NCBI RefSeq assembly: GCF_002902965.1 | Contig: NZ_CP026108.1 | Coordinates: forward strand, 124,001 to 188,000 | Direction: 5' to 3' | DNA from: Paraburkholderia hospita | GTDB taxonomy: Bacteria > Pseudomonadota > Gammaproteobacteria > Burkholderiales > Burkholderiaceae | Length of the DNA: 64,000 bases | In this document: positions 1 to 9,237 of the stretch, piece by piece | How the letters are laid out: the number at the start of each line of letters is the position of its first letter | Numbering within the stretch: the first letter of the stretch is position 1 | Made by a program: the position numbers and the translations under genes | Notes under the pieces: generated by a model | Told to the model about the DNA's origin: nothing | The model's database searches: none | Seen by the model: the letters and a program-made list of their open reading frames with translations, nothing else

Positions 1-1
1 A

Positions 2-3000
2 GAGCGGGCTAAAGGCATCCGGCTCGCTCGCGGAAATCGGCCTTGGGACGTTCGGGTCGCTGAGAGCTGGGATGCAACCATCCCGCCGGTCACCGATGCA
101 AGCTTAGTGGAATCAGCCGACGCGCCTGTCCTCGCCGAACTTCGCCTTTCCGACCTGAAACCGCCCAAACGTGAGGCGACCAGTCGACCATTCGTCATTA
201 ATGCCAGTATCGGTCGACAGGCTGGGCAGCACGACGGCAAAACTTTGACCGAGCAAGGCATTGATGCTTTCCTGCTCACAGCGCCTGGACGAGCGATCTG
301 TCAGAGCGCCGGGAATTACTTCGATCGCGCAGCACACTCTGCAGGTATCGTTCGTCCCGGAAGGTCTGAAACATTGGGCTTCAGGATAATGGAAGGGGCG
401 ACCGTTTCTACGGAGGTTGACCTGTGGTACTCAGGCGCGGATCGCTTTGACGTCGCCATTGGCGGGCCCCACGGTGGCGCCCAAGTGTTTGCGAAGGTCA
501 ATGAGCCAGTCCGAATCGTTTTGCCTGATGGGCGCGAAATAGGAAGGCTTTACCACCGTATTGGCGACCCAAACAATGGCGATAACGAAGTAAGCGTGTT
601 TCTCGACCCGGTAGCGCCCGCTGGAGACTGGGAGATCACGCTGTCGGGGCGAGCGGTGTCGGACGGGCGTTTTCACGCATGGATAGAGCGAACGAACGCG
701 TCAGCGGCCCATCGTAGTCGGTTCCACCCGGACGATGTCGACAAGAGTACGACGCTGGGTACCATTTGCAACGGCTTTCACACGCTGGCAGTGGGTGCCT
801 ACGATGCGCATGATGTCGATCGTCCTCTTGCCCGATTCTCAAGTTGTGGACCATCTCGAGACGGGCGCTGGAAGCCGGACCTTGTGGCTCCCGGAGTACG
901 CATACTGGCTGCGAGATCACGTCAGCGCGATGCGAATGGCGTTGTGCCTTTGCTGACATCGATGTCCGGCACGAGTATGGCCGCGCCGCACGCAACGGGC
1001 ACTGTCGCCCTGATGTTCGCTGCCTCGCGGCGACCGCTTCCAATAGAAGAGACTCGCGCTCTGCTTCTCAGCTCTTCCGACGCGGGACCACCCGACGCCC
1101 CTTGGCTTGACAAGATGCGCCTCGGATGCGGGTATCTGAACACAGTCGCCGCCATTGAGGCGGTGCGTCAATCGGCGAAACTCACGAGTTCTGTGGACAG
1201 CAAGGGCGCGGCTATCACGAAAGCTTCGAACGAAGATATCGCGACCGCGATCGCGGTGCCCGACAGCACAGTCGAGTCTATGCGGGAAGGCGTTATGAAC
1301 TCACCAAACTTAATCGACACTGTCGGAGCCGAGGGCATCGAGACGCAGTCCGATGCAACGCAAAGCGTCGACAGTGAGCTGGAATTTTCCGCAACGCTCG
1401 AGTCCGATTTCGAGGCGTACGACGTCGCCGAAATGGAGCACGCCAGCGAAACCGACAATGCGGAAGGGTTGAACTGGCAAAAGCAGGGATCATCGACCAG
1501 CACGGGGAACGACCTGAGACCCAACGCCTGGATACCCCCACAATCCCAGAATCCATTGTCCTCGACGGGACTGCCACTGCAGGTTCAGCTACCACTCGGC
1601 GGCGGAGCGCCCGCACTGGCAATGCCTGTCGGTGGTCCGTTCAGTGCGCTTGCGCTGAGCCTGCCTCTGGTAGGCGGGACTGCGGACGTTCCAGTCCCTT
1701 CCGGCGTGGCGTCCCCGGGTAGCCCCGGTACATCGCAAGGCGTCGGAGACCCAAGTTTGCCAGGATGGCTTCAGGCATCGCAATCTGATGTTCTGTCGGA
1801 CATGGACGCAATCCACGAACTTATGGAAAGTCCCGACGTCGCGCAAGAACTTGAATCTCGGCTGGATGATGCCGCAACGGTGATTGCTGAAAACAGCGTG
1901 ACAGAGGCAGAAGCGCTTTACGCGCCGGAAGACCGGTCACGCGGTGTCCTGGAAACGGAAAACGCCGACAGCACGGCGTCTTCATCTCACGGTGTTGAAG
2001 GTTCGTCAGATAGCCAAAGCGTGCTGACAGAGAGCCCACAGTTCTCGCAAGCTCAAATAGGCGATATGTTGGTTAGCCAGGCCCGATCACTTGCCGGGAC
2101 GGACACTGCGGCGGGGATGCCATCGTCGTCACAAGCGCTTGAACTTCTGTTCCGAAAGCTTGGCATCGACCTTCTCAGCGAAGGCCCGTCATCAGCCAGA
2201 CCAAACGCAGTGACGCCCACGGCGACTGCGTGCTTCAACAGTATGTCGAGGCAACCGCGTCCCGCACTCTGGTCGGCCTGGCAGAGGTCATTAAATGAAC
2301 GCAGCATTGTCGATTTGCGAATAGTGGCAGTACCTAACGAGCCGGTAGGTCACCTGGTTCCGATGCAAGGCGATTTGCTGTTTCGCGTTGCGCGTGCCGA
2401 GGGCTGGGGGAACGTCGCGGTCGTTGCCACCGAAGGATTCTTCCGGGGTGAGGACCTGGCGCTGGCCGGCCTGCAGGGTGAAGACTCTCCGGTGGTGCAG
2501 CCGGGGTTTTACGTGCACGTGGTCGAGCCAATACTGAAATATCGCACGGCAAATGACAAACTTGCTCGCCGCCTTGCGGACATCTCGGGAAGAGTTTTAC
2601 CTGACACTATGCTCGCGCGCATGGTGCTCAAAACTGGACAAGATTCAGAAGCGCAAGAGGTGGATGACGGAGCGCCGAAGGGCGGCAGCACCGTGGCTCT
2701 GAAAAAGGGGAGCGTCGGCGATCGCGTGAAGTTGGCGCAAAAGGCTCTGAACCGCGTGCACTCGGACCTGGTTGCGCTTGGCTTACCCGGACTTTCTGGA
2801 TGCCCGCTGGCTCTTGATGGTAAGTACGACGCCAAGACGGAGGCGGCGGTAACGGCCTTCCAGCAGCAGTTGTTCAATGATCCGTCGAAGTGGGACGGTA
2901 TCATCGGGCCAGAGACCTGGACACATCTTGAACCTTTGTCGCGAGATCCGGTTTTGCCCGGAAGCTCGCAACCCGTACCGGGCGGTCCGCGTCGTATGCG

Positions 3001-6000
3001 CGCCGCAGGAGGGATGCCGGAAAGCGTCCAGGACCAAACTGATTATCAGCTGTCGTTAGGCGAAGAAGGTGATCGCACGGTGCTACGACGCGGAGCGCGA
3101 GGAGCGGCTGTCGCGGACCTGCAGCGTCGACTGAATTTGCTGCACGTTCGGCTGACAGTAACCGGATCCGCTGGCCTCGCCGAATGTCCGCTCGTCGAGG
3201 ATGGTGTTTTCGGCACACGCACTCAAAACGCAGTCGTATCGTTCCAGCATCTTGCGTTTCCGGAACGGCCAAAGGAATGGGACGGCGTCGTTGGCGCGCG
3301 CACCTGGGGTGAACTCGACCGACTTGGCATACTTCCAACTCCCGTGCCGGTTCCTGTGCCCGTCCCCGTCCCTCCGGCACCGACGCCTCAGCCACCTGCA
3401 GCTGCGAAGGTGGCTGCGGGTCGTGAAGTAATAGCAACGGTTCCGTTACTTCAGAATCATCGAGGCACCGCTCCCGATCTGATTCTCCGCTGGAACGCCA
3501 TGGCCGACTTGCCCACGACCGTTGATGTCGTCGTGCATTTCCACGGATTTTCCGGACACGGGGCGGCCATGCGTCTTGATGCTGACAAGGAGCCACGTAG
3601 CGGACTCGACTTTGCGAACCCTGAGGCTGCAGGCGAAATCGGTCGACAAGAGCCAACCTTATGTATTCTTCCCAGGGGTAACTTCTACGGTGGCAAGACC
3701 GGTAGTGGATACGACTTTCCGGCGCTTGTAGCGCCCGGCGGACTGAGTCGGCTTATAGATTTCGCTCTTGCTCGATTCGCGGCCCGCATCGGAGCGGCGA
3801 ACGTCACGAAGCGTCGCCTGATTCTTACCGCACATTCGGGAGGTGGCGCCGCGCTGTTGCGTGTACTTGCAGACATCAATCCAGACGAAGTAGAGATTTT
3901 TGATGCACTGTACTCGAATGCTGCGCCTATGGTGCGCTGGGTCACCAACCGCCTGCAAAGTCAAGACGCTGGATCTTCGTTGCGGGTTCTTTACATCCCC
4001 GGAACCGGAACGGCAGCGCAAAGCCTGTCGGTCCAAAAAGCGATTCAAGGAATCTTGGGGAGTAACGACCCGCGTGCCGCGCGTTTTCGCGTTGAAGCGA
4101 CGCATGTCGCGCACGGCGACATCCCCCGTCGGTTCGGTTGGCAACTGCTTCGCGACGCGGGTGCCGATCTGCCGCCCGCAGGTCACAAGCCCGATGTGCC
4201 TACCCCGCCGAAGCCCGGGCCGGAGCCTCAGCCCACGGCTCCGGCTTTGACGCAGGCGGACGTGGACCGCTTGTCAGCGATTACCTTCGGCAATGCAGCG
4301 GAAATCAACGCATTCTTTGCAGCTACCGGCGCGTCAAGTGTTGCGGCCTGGTTCAATGCAAATCTCGGTGGCCGTCCGCCGTTCGTCAGGGCTGGCGGAA
4401 GCGCTATGCGAATGCCTGCATCACCTGACGCATTGAACCGGTTTAACGGGTTCTGGGATTGCATCTCGCTGGCATATGACCAGCCGCGAATTACCGCACT
4501 GGAGTTTGCCTCCCTGCTGTGTATCGTTTTGAACGAAACTGACGGTGACTTCACGAGCCGGGTCGAAACTAGCGGTCCGAAACAGCAAGGGTTCACTGAT
4601 GCGCACGGCCGTCATCCAGGTCTGGCCTACTTCTATGACCGCATCCTTCTTCACCCGCCGAGCCAGTGGAAGGCTAGTTATAACCGTTTGAAAGGCAATC
4701 GCACGGCAGGCTCTCTCTTCAACGACGAGGTGTTTATCAGGGCGCACGGCCAACGCGGAGGAGCGTCGACGCTGGCGCGTCGTGGTGATGAGTTCGATGG
4801 TGCATGGAAGGCTGAATATTATCCGCAGGACAAACAGGGCACCGATGAGAAGGCGGCGGATACGGAGTTCATTCGCCAAACCGATTTCTACAAATTCCGG
4901 GGGCGCGGCGTTATTCAGACTACCGGCCGCGTCCATTACACGCCCATCGTAAACATGGTGAGAACGTACGGCGGGACGGATCCTATCCTCGTCGACAAAG
5001 CCAAGGCGTGGTCAGCGTTCTCTACCGATGAAGCAGCGACGTCCAGTTCCGACGATGACTGGAATCAAATCTTTCTTTCGCGCGAAGTACTTGCCCGAGC
5101 TGTCGCGTTTCATGCAGGATCGGGCAGCCTGAATTATCGATTGATGAGTCGCGACATATCAGTTCTGACGGACGTGCCACAGGTCACATCGTCTGGAAGC
5201 AGAGGTGCAGGTCGACAAGGCTCGATCTATTTCATGGGCCATCGCATCAGTGGAAGCAGCGCTTACGCTGCCGGCACTTACCGGGATCGCGTGTTGTCGA
5301 TTCTTCAAGCCTTTGCGAGCGTTGCTGCCGGAGGGAAAACCCAACCGTCTCGCCCACCTTCTGGACCGACACCAGTTCCTTCACAGCCGCAAGCGGTTGC
5401 ACCGCCTAGTCCTGAAGTTGCCCGGCAGCAGTGGAATGCGCACCCGCGCGTTCACGGATGGTTTGGTACGTTTTCGCGTTATGGTGAACTTGCGCCGGTG
5501 TATGCATCGGCCGGCATAGGCGATGCCGCAGCTTACCTCGACGCAAACATCGTTTCTCTCTCCTTCTTCGGACGCCGGCAAGACGGACACAGGGATCTCG
5601 TTGAGCCCTTGCGGCGCGCGGAATTGGCAATGCAGGGACAAACTGTCGATCCGCCTATTACCGATTTTGGATGTCTTGTGCCTCGTGCGATTCGTGGTAC
5701 GACCAACCGTCTGAGTAATCATGCTTTGGGGCGAGCTTTTGATCTGAATCCAGTCCAAAATCCTCGTATCACGCAGGCATCCGATTACGTGGTCATCGGG
5801 GCGGTCGTGGGTGCTGATATCAGGCAGGAAGCTAACCCGACCGTATTGCAACGCGCCAGCCGCGCGTTTCAACAGGGGTTTACAGCAAACTGGGTTGCTG
5901 CACAAACAAAACCGGAGATATTAGCTGCGCTGAATGACCGTAACACGCGGAACCGACTTGAGGGCTATGCCCGTAGCGGATTCTGCAATCTGTATGTGCC

Positions 6001-6088
6001 ATTGATCGATGCCCTTATCGCATCAGGGCTACGCTGGGGAGGTGCCTACCACACATCAAAAGATTTCATGCACTTCGAAATCGTCTGA
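2..6088 (+). CDS. Giant multidomain subtilase / cell-wall lytic protein (5' end outside window)
   Basis: The frame is already open at base 2 with no stop before the GTG at 107, so the gene starts before the window. Visible modules in order: C-terminal half of an S8 subtilase (VINASIG strand, an oxyanion-type GN near 313, catalytic Ser in GTSMAAPH at about 974; the Asp and His must lie upstream); a low-complexity linker; a hydrophobic Gly/Pro block (1570-1685); a domain shared with the next gene (about 2340-2630); two PG_binding_1-like repeats (about 2702-2945 and 3080-3330); a Pro/Val linker; an alpha/beta-hydrolase-like part with HGFSGHG and AHSGGG (3538, 3833); a GH19 chitinase/lysozyme-like part with GRGVIQTTGR (about 4900); and a C-terminal M15 peptidase-like domain with HALGRAFD and a final HFE. 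The domains suggest an exported enzyme that cuts protein and peptidoglycan. The biological target is unknown. Confidence 0.85.
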   Translation, partial: ERAKGIRLARGNRPWDVRVAESWDATIPPVTDASLVESADAPVLAELRLSDLKPPKREATSRPFVINASIGRQAGQHDGKTLTEQGIDAFLLTAPGRAICQSAGNYFDRAAHSAGIVRPGRSETLGFRIMEGATVSTEVDLWYSGADRFDVAIGGPHGGAQVFAKVNEPVRIVLPDGREIGRLYHRIGDPNNGDNEVSVFLDPVAPAGDWEITLSGRAVSDGRFHAWIERTNASAAHRSRFHPDDVDKSTTLGTICNGFHTLAVGAYDAHDVDRPLARFSSCGPSRDGRWKPDLVAPGVRILAARSRQRDANGVVPLLTSMSGTSMAAPHATGTVALMFAASRRPLPIEETRALLLSSSDAGPPDAPWLDKMRLGCGYLNTVAAIEAVRQSAKLTSSVDSKGAAITKASNEDIATAIAVPDSTVESMREGVMNSPNLIDTVGAEGIETQSDATQSVDSELEFSATLESDFEAYDVAEMEHASETDNAEGLNWQKQGSSTSTGNDLRPNAWIPPQSQNPLSSTGLPLQVQLPLGGGAPALAMPVGGPFSALALSLPLVGGTADVPVPSGVASPGSPGTSQGVGDPSLPGWLQASQSDVLSDMDAIHELMESPDVAQELESRLDDAATVIAENSVTEAEALYAPEDRSRGVLETENADSTASSSHGVEGSSDSQSVLTESPQFSQAQIGDMLVSQARSLAGTDTAAGMPSSSQALELLFRKLGIDLLSEGPSSARPNAVTPTATACFNSMSRQPRPALWSAWQRSLNERSIVDLRIVAVPNEPVGHLVPMQGDLLFRVARAEGWGNVAVVATEGFFRGEDLALAGLQGEDSPVVQPGFYVHVVEPILKYRTANDKLARRLADISGRVLPDTMLARMVLKTGQDSEAQEVDDGAPKGGSTVALKKGSVGDRVKLAQKALNRVHSDLVALGLPGLSGCPLALDGKYDAKTEAAVTAFQQQLFNDPSKWDGIIGPETWTHLEPLSRDPVLPGSSQPVPGGPRRMRAAGGMPESVQDQTDYQLSLGEEGDRTVLRRGARGAAVADLQRRLNLLHVRLTVTGSAGLAECPLVEDGVFGTRTQNAVVSFQHLAFPERPKEWDGVVGARTWGELDRLGILPTPVPVPVPVPVPPAPTPQPPAAAKVAAGREVIATVPLLQNHRGTAPDLILRWNAMADLPTTVDVVVHFHGFSGHGAAMRLDADKEPRSGLDFANPEAAGEIGRQEPTLCILPRGNFYGGKTGSGYDFPALVAPGGLSRLIDFALARFAARIGAANVTKRRLILTAHSGGGAALLRVLADINPDEVEIFDALYSNAAPMVRWVTNRLQSQDAGSSLRVLYIPGTGTAAQSLSVQKAIQGILGSNDPRAARFRVEATHVAHGDIPRRFGWQLLRDAGADLPPAGHKPDVPTPPKPGPEPQPTAPALTQADVDRLSAITFGNAAEINAFFAATGASSVAAWFNANLGGRPPFVRAGGSAMRMPASPDALNRFNGFWDCISLAYDQPRITALEFASLLCIVLNETDGDFTSRVETSGPKQQGFTDAHGRHPGLAYFYDRILLHPPSQWKASYNRLKGNRTAGSLFNDEVFIRAHGQRGGASTLARRGDEFDGAWKAEYYPQDKQGTDEKAADTEFIRQTDFYKFRGRGVIQTTGRVHYTPIVNMVRTYGGTDPILVDKAKAWSAFSTDEAATSSSDDDWNQIFLSREVLARAVAFHAGSGSLNYRLMSRDISVLTDVPQVTSSGSRGAGRQGSIYFMGHRISGSSAYAAGTYRDRVLSILQAFASVAAGGKTQPSRPPSGPTPVPSQPQAVAPPSPEVARQQWNAHPRVHGWFGTFSRYGELAPVYASAGIGDAAAYLDANIVSLSFFGRRQDGHRDLVEPLRRAELAMQGQTVDPPITDFGCLVPRAIRGTTNRLSNHALGRAFDLNPVQNPRITQASDYVVIGAVVGADIRQEANPTVLQRASRAFQQGFTANWVAAQTKPEILAALNDRNTRNRLEGYARSGFCNLYVPLIDALIASGLRWGGAYHTSKDFMHFEIV

Positions 6089-6113
6089 GGCCAGCGCATC
6101 AAAGAGGTGAAGC

Positions 6114-7010
6114 ATGAACGACAGCACGTTTCACGGTGGGGTTGCCCCCCATGAGATAGCGGAGGCCTTCCGCGAGCGCGGCTCAGGCCGAAGATGGGCA
6201 GCCGCACCTTTGCCTTTCCAGTTTCAGATTCCTCTAGGCGGTGGCTTCGGACCGGGCATCGCGTTTCCAATTGGCGGATACGGTTCCCCGCTAGCTTTTA
6301 CCGTTCCACTAGGGGGCACACCGCCAGCCCCGGCTCCTGCAGCGCCTGTTGCTGCACCTTCGCCTCCCTCGACGCGGGATATGTCAAGAGATCCTCCGCT
6401 AGTGGTAGGCAGCGGGGCATCGTTGTATGAGCCTCTGGCAGATTCGGCCGGCGAGGCAAACGACGCAGCGGAACAGATGGTTGCAGAAGTTGATGAGATC
6501 GGAGACGCGGGCGACGGCACAGCGGCGCGTTTGTGGCAATGCATTTTCAGGGCGATTTTTGGTGACGGCGGAACCGTCGGCATGAGCGCCCACAAAACCG
6601 CAATCCCGTCAGGAACGTCGATCTTCAAGGCCAATATTAATCCGCGCCTTGCTGCGACCGCGCGACAGTTATTTCCGGGCGATTGTATTCTGGTCATCGC
6701 GCGCCCAAGTCAGTTGCTCTCGACATTGGAGCCGCGTCGCGGTGACATATTTATTCGGACGGCGCGGGGCGAGGGTTGGAGCGCGATTGGAGTCGTTGCA
6801 AGCGACGGTACGCATGCCCAGGATCGCTTGGCGTCGTTGGGCTTTCGATTCGAGGGTTACCCCCGCGCTGAGCCCGGGCGATACATTCATCTAATCGAGC
6901 CAGGATCACCGAACCGACGCCGGGGGACCCGCTTCGCACGGCGACTGTGTGATGAGGCTGGGCAAGTTCTTCCAGACACAATGCTGTTGCGCCCGAACTT
7001 CGCGATCTAA
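6114..7010 (+). CDS. Partner protein sharing two blocks with the upstream giant protein
   Basis: This 298-residue protein starts 25 bp after the giant gene, behind a good ribosome site (aaagaggtgaag), so the two are probably co-transcribed. It has a hydrophobic Gly/Pro block near residues 33-72 (IPLGGG, FPIGGYG, VPLGGT) matching IPLGGG-like LPLGGG, MPVGGP and LPLVGGT in the upstream protein. Its C-terminal third (about residues 205-298) matches another part of that protein: RRGDIFIRTARGEGW against QGDLLFRVARAEGW, and a shared GQVLPDTML-type end. It has no catalytic motif that I recognise. It could be a chaperone, an anchor or an immunity-like partner; the function is not known. Confidence 0.75.
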   Translation: MNDSTFHGGVAPHEIAEAFRERGSGRRWAAAPLPFQFQIPLGGGFGPGIAFPIGGYGSPLAFTVPLGGTPPAPAPAAPVAAPSPPSTRDMSRDPPLVVGSGASLYEPLADSAGEANDAAEQMVAEVDEIGDAGDGTAARLWQCIFRAIFGDGGTVGMSAHKTAIPSGTSIFKANINPRLAATARQLFPGDCILVIARPSQLLSTLEPRRGDIFIRTARGEGWSAIGVVASDGTHAQDRLASLGFRFEGYPRAEPGRYIHLIEPGSPNRRRGTRFARRLCDEAGQVLPDTMLLRPNFAI

Positions 7011-7131
7011 CACGCTTATTTCGTCACCGGGGCTGAGTGGAGCGGCCCCCTGAATCGCCGGACACAGTCTCCCTCTTAAAATAGCGGGTAGGCATACGAC
7101 TGTGTTTTTGACTAACAACGAGCAAGAAGTG

Positions 7132-7497
7132 ATGGAAGTGTTGACGGGGCCGGAGCGCCGGCGGCGGTGGTCAGCGGAAGAGAAGCTGACAATGGTGCGG
7201 GAGAGTTTCGAGCCGGGCAAGTCGGTCTCAATGGTTGCACGCCAGCACGGCGTCAATCCGAATCAACTGTTTCACTGGCGCAAGCTGTATCAGGACGGCA
7301 GCCTGTCGGCTGTGAGTTCTGGCGAGGAAGTCGTGCCGGCGTCGGAACTAAATGACGCACTCAAGCAAATCAGGGAGCTTCAGCGACTGCTCGGCAAGAA
7401 GACGATGGAGAACGAGATTCTTCGTGAAGCGGTGGAGGTAGCGAAGTCGCGAAAATGGATTGCGCGCTCACCCTCATTGCCAGGGGACGACCAGTGA
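7132..7497 (+). CDS. IS2-like transposase OrfA
   Basis: DNA-binding subunit of an IS3-family transposase. The protein has an N-terminal helix-turn-helix ([10 protein letters not shown] to [20 protein letters not shown]) and a C-terminal leucine-rich helix ([19 protein letters not shown]), the usual OrfA plan. I place the start at ATG 7132, equivalent to the start of IS2 OrfA; an in-frame GTG at 7102 would add 10 residues. It overlaps orfB, which lies in the -1 frame. An AAAA run at 7452-7455, just before the orfB ATG, is a candidate slip site for making the OrfAB fusion. Confidence 0.85.
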   Translation: MEVLTGPERRRRWSAEEKLTMVRESFEPGKSVSMVARQHGVNPNQLFHWRKLYQDGSLSAVSSGEEVVPASELNDALKQIRELQRLLGKKTMENEILREAVEVAKSRKWIARSPSLPGDDQ

Positions 7498-8342
7498 AGC
7501 GGGTCTGTGAGGTTCTCGGTGTAGCGCGCTCGAATGTGGCGGACAAGCTGGCGCGGCCGGCTGACTGGCGGGATGGACGTACGGCCCGGAGCACTAACGA
7601 CGCCGGTCTGGTGGAAGAGATTCGACTGGCCGTTGCTGATTTGCCCAGCTATGGCTACCGCCGTGTGTGGGGCCTGTTGCGTCGGCAGCGGGAGAAGCAT
7701 GGCGCGGCGCCCGTCAATGCCAAACGGGTGTACCGGGTGATGCGCGTCCACGGTCTGCTGATAGAACGCCGCACGGCACCGCCGCGCCCTCAGCGTCGAC
7801 ACGACGGCAAGGTTGCGGTGGCGAAGAGCAATCAGCGCTGGTGTTCTGATGGCTTCGAGTTTCGTTGCGACAACGGCGAACCGCTGCGCGTCACGTTCGC
7901 TCTGGATTGCTGCGACCGCGAAGCGATGAGCTGGGCGGCGACGACCGGCGGCCATAGTGGCGACGTAGTGCGCGATGTCATGCTCGCCGCCGTTGAGAAC
8001 CGGTTCGGTGACGCTCTGAAGGCGCCGTCGGAAATTGAATGGCTGACCGACAACGGCTCGGGTTACACGGCAGAGAAAACAAGGACGTTTGCGTCTGACA
8101 TTGGACTGAAGCCATTGACCACACCTGTGTGCAGCCCACAAAGTAACGGCATGGCGGAAAGCTTCGTGAAGACGATGAAGCGCGACTATGTTGCCTTCAT
8201 GCCAAAACCAGATGCAGCAACCGCAGCGCGCAATCTCGCCGTCGCGTTCGAGCATTACAACGAGCAGCACCCTCATAGCGCCCTGAAGTACCGCTCGCCA
8301 CGCGAATTCAGGCGCAGGACCGATTCATCAACTCAAGTGTGA
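7455..8342 (+). CDS. IS2-like transposase OrfB (DDE integrase core)
   Basis: Catalytic subunit of the IS2-like element, 295 residues. The N-terminal HTH_21-type region ([12 protein letters not shown]) precedes an rve core with the three acidic residues visible: Asp in WCSDGFEF, Asp in LTDNGSGY and Glu in [10 protein letters not shown]. The reading frame is intact and ends 31 bp before the right inverted repeat terminus, so the element looks potentially active. It is probably made mainly as an OrfAB frameshift fusion, as in other IS3-family elements. Confidence 0.9.
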   Translation: MDCALTLIARGRPVKRVCEVLGVARSNVADKLARPADWRDGRTARSTNDAGLVEEIRLAVADLPSYGYRRVWGLLRRQREKHGAAPVNAKRVYRVMRVHGLLIERRTAPPRPQRRHDGKVAVAKSNQRWCSDGFEFRCDNGEPLRVTFALDCCDREAMSWAATTGGHSGDVVRDVMLAAVENRFGDALKAPSEIEWLTDNGSGYTAEKTRTFASDIGLKPLTTPVCSPQSNGMAESFVKTMKRDYVAFMPKPDAATAARNLAVAFEHYNEQHPHSALKYRSPREFRRRTDSSTQV

Positions 8343-8373
8343 GGTGGTGTCCGGAGACGCAGGGGCAAATCCA

Positions 8374-9237
8374 GCAATTGCAGCCCCGCCGGGAAGCTAT
8401 TCAGGTTGGGTAGTCATAGCCAGCCATGTCGGTTCAGTGAGTTTTGCATTGCATACAGAAATCAAGTGTGATACCGGCGCTCTCTTTGAAGTCCGATATT
8501 ACAGGAAAACGTAGTTCTCACATAAGAAGCTCGTTCCATGTATGGACTTCACAGCACCGCCCTGCAACGAGATTCGGGCCTGCTGGTGGGCCGTGCTTAG
8601 AGAAATCGACAGCTAAGAACGATGGCGCCAAGGGTTGCGCTTCGCGAACTTTTCATCGAACTGGATGCATCGGATGAGTTATGTCGTTGGCTCCGGTGAT
8701 ACGGCAGGCGACGAACGTCAATCGTCCGGACGTCGGCTGGACACCTCGAAGCGGCCGTTGATGCCGAGAAGCTCTGAGAGGCAGCAACGGGTCGTGCGCT
8801 GCCATTCGCGCAACGTTCGCGCCGATTGCATATGAATTGGCAACTATCGGCCAGGAAGCGTCATTCGCCTGTCCCCTTGCTCCGACGTCCAGACGTCGGC
8901 TCCGCCCCAGTCAACGGTCGTTCGCCCGGCCAGGTTGAACGTTGCTTCATCGGCCATACCGGCCATTCACGCTCTCTCGGGCGCGGCCTTTTCGCAATGA
9001 CCGCTCCCAAGTGAAGCGACCATGCAGTATCGCCCCTTTGTAGCGGCACAACCCAATCAAAATAAGCACCGAATCCGAAGGTCCGATGGCGATGTAGCGT
9101 CGTATGCCTCATTCATCGTCAATGATGGACTGCTGAGCAACGAGTCAAATTCAGTGTGAATGCCAGGATGCCCGTTGCCGCCGAGACTATATCGACCCAC
9201 ATGCCGGCATTTGACTGACCACGTCTGGCAATTAGAA
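8374..9237. other. Gene-free stretch between IS2-like and IS30 elements
   Basis: Short open frames occur on both strands, but none has a ribosome site, a family motif or plausible composition. The sequence is rich in pieces such as tgaccgctcccaag that resemble the non-coding stretch at 21262-21977. It looks like eroded intergenic DNA between two insertions. Confidence 0.5.

Larger units (their letters stand above)
7038..8373 (+). mobile_element. IS2-like insertion sequence (IS3 family), complete
   Basis: The 1336-bp element carries orfA and orfB. Terminal inverted repeats are visible: the left end begins TGGAGCGGCCCCCTGAATCG and the complement of the right end begins TGGATTTGCCCCTGCGTCTC, both running on into CCGGACAC. 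The length and ends agree with IS2 as I recall it. The flanking bases (ctgag on the left, gcaat on the right) do not form a target duplication, so the site has probably been rearranged since insertion. Confidence 0.85.

Noticed and set aside
2901..3656. 251-codon minus-strand frame inside the giant lytic gene
   Set aside because: Arg-rich composition with no domain, and the plus strand here encodes the second PG-binding repeat.
7380..8276. 298-codon minus-strand frame opposite the IS2-like orfB
   Set aside because: Antisense shadow; the DDE motifs are on the plus strand.
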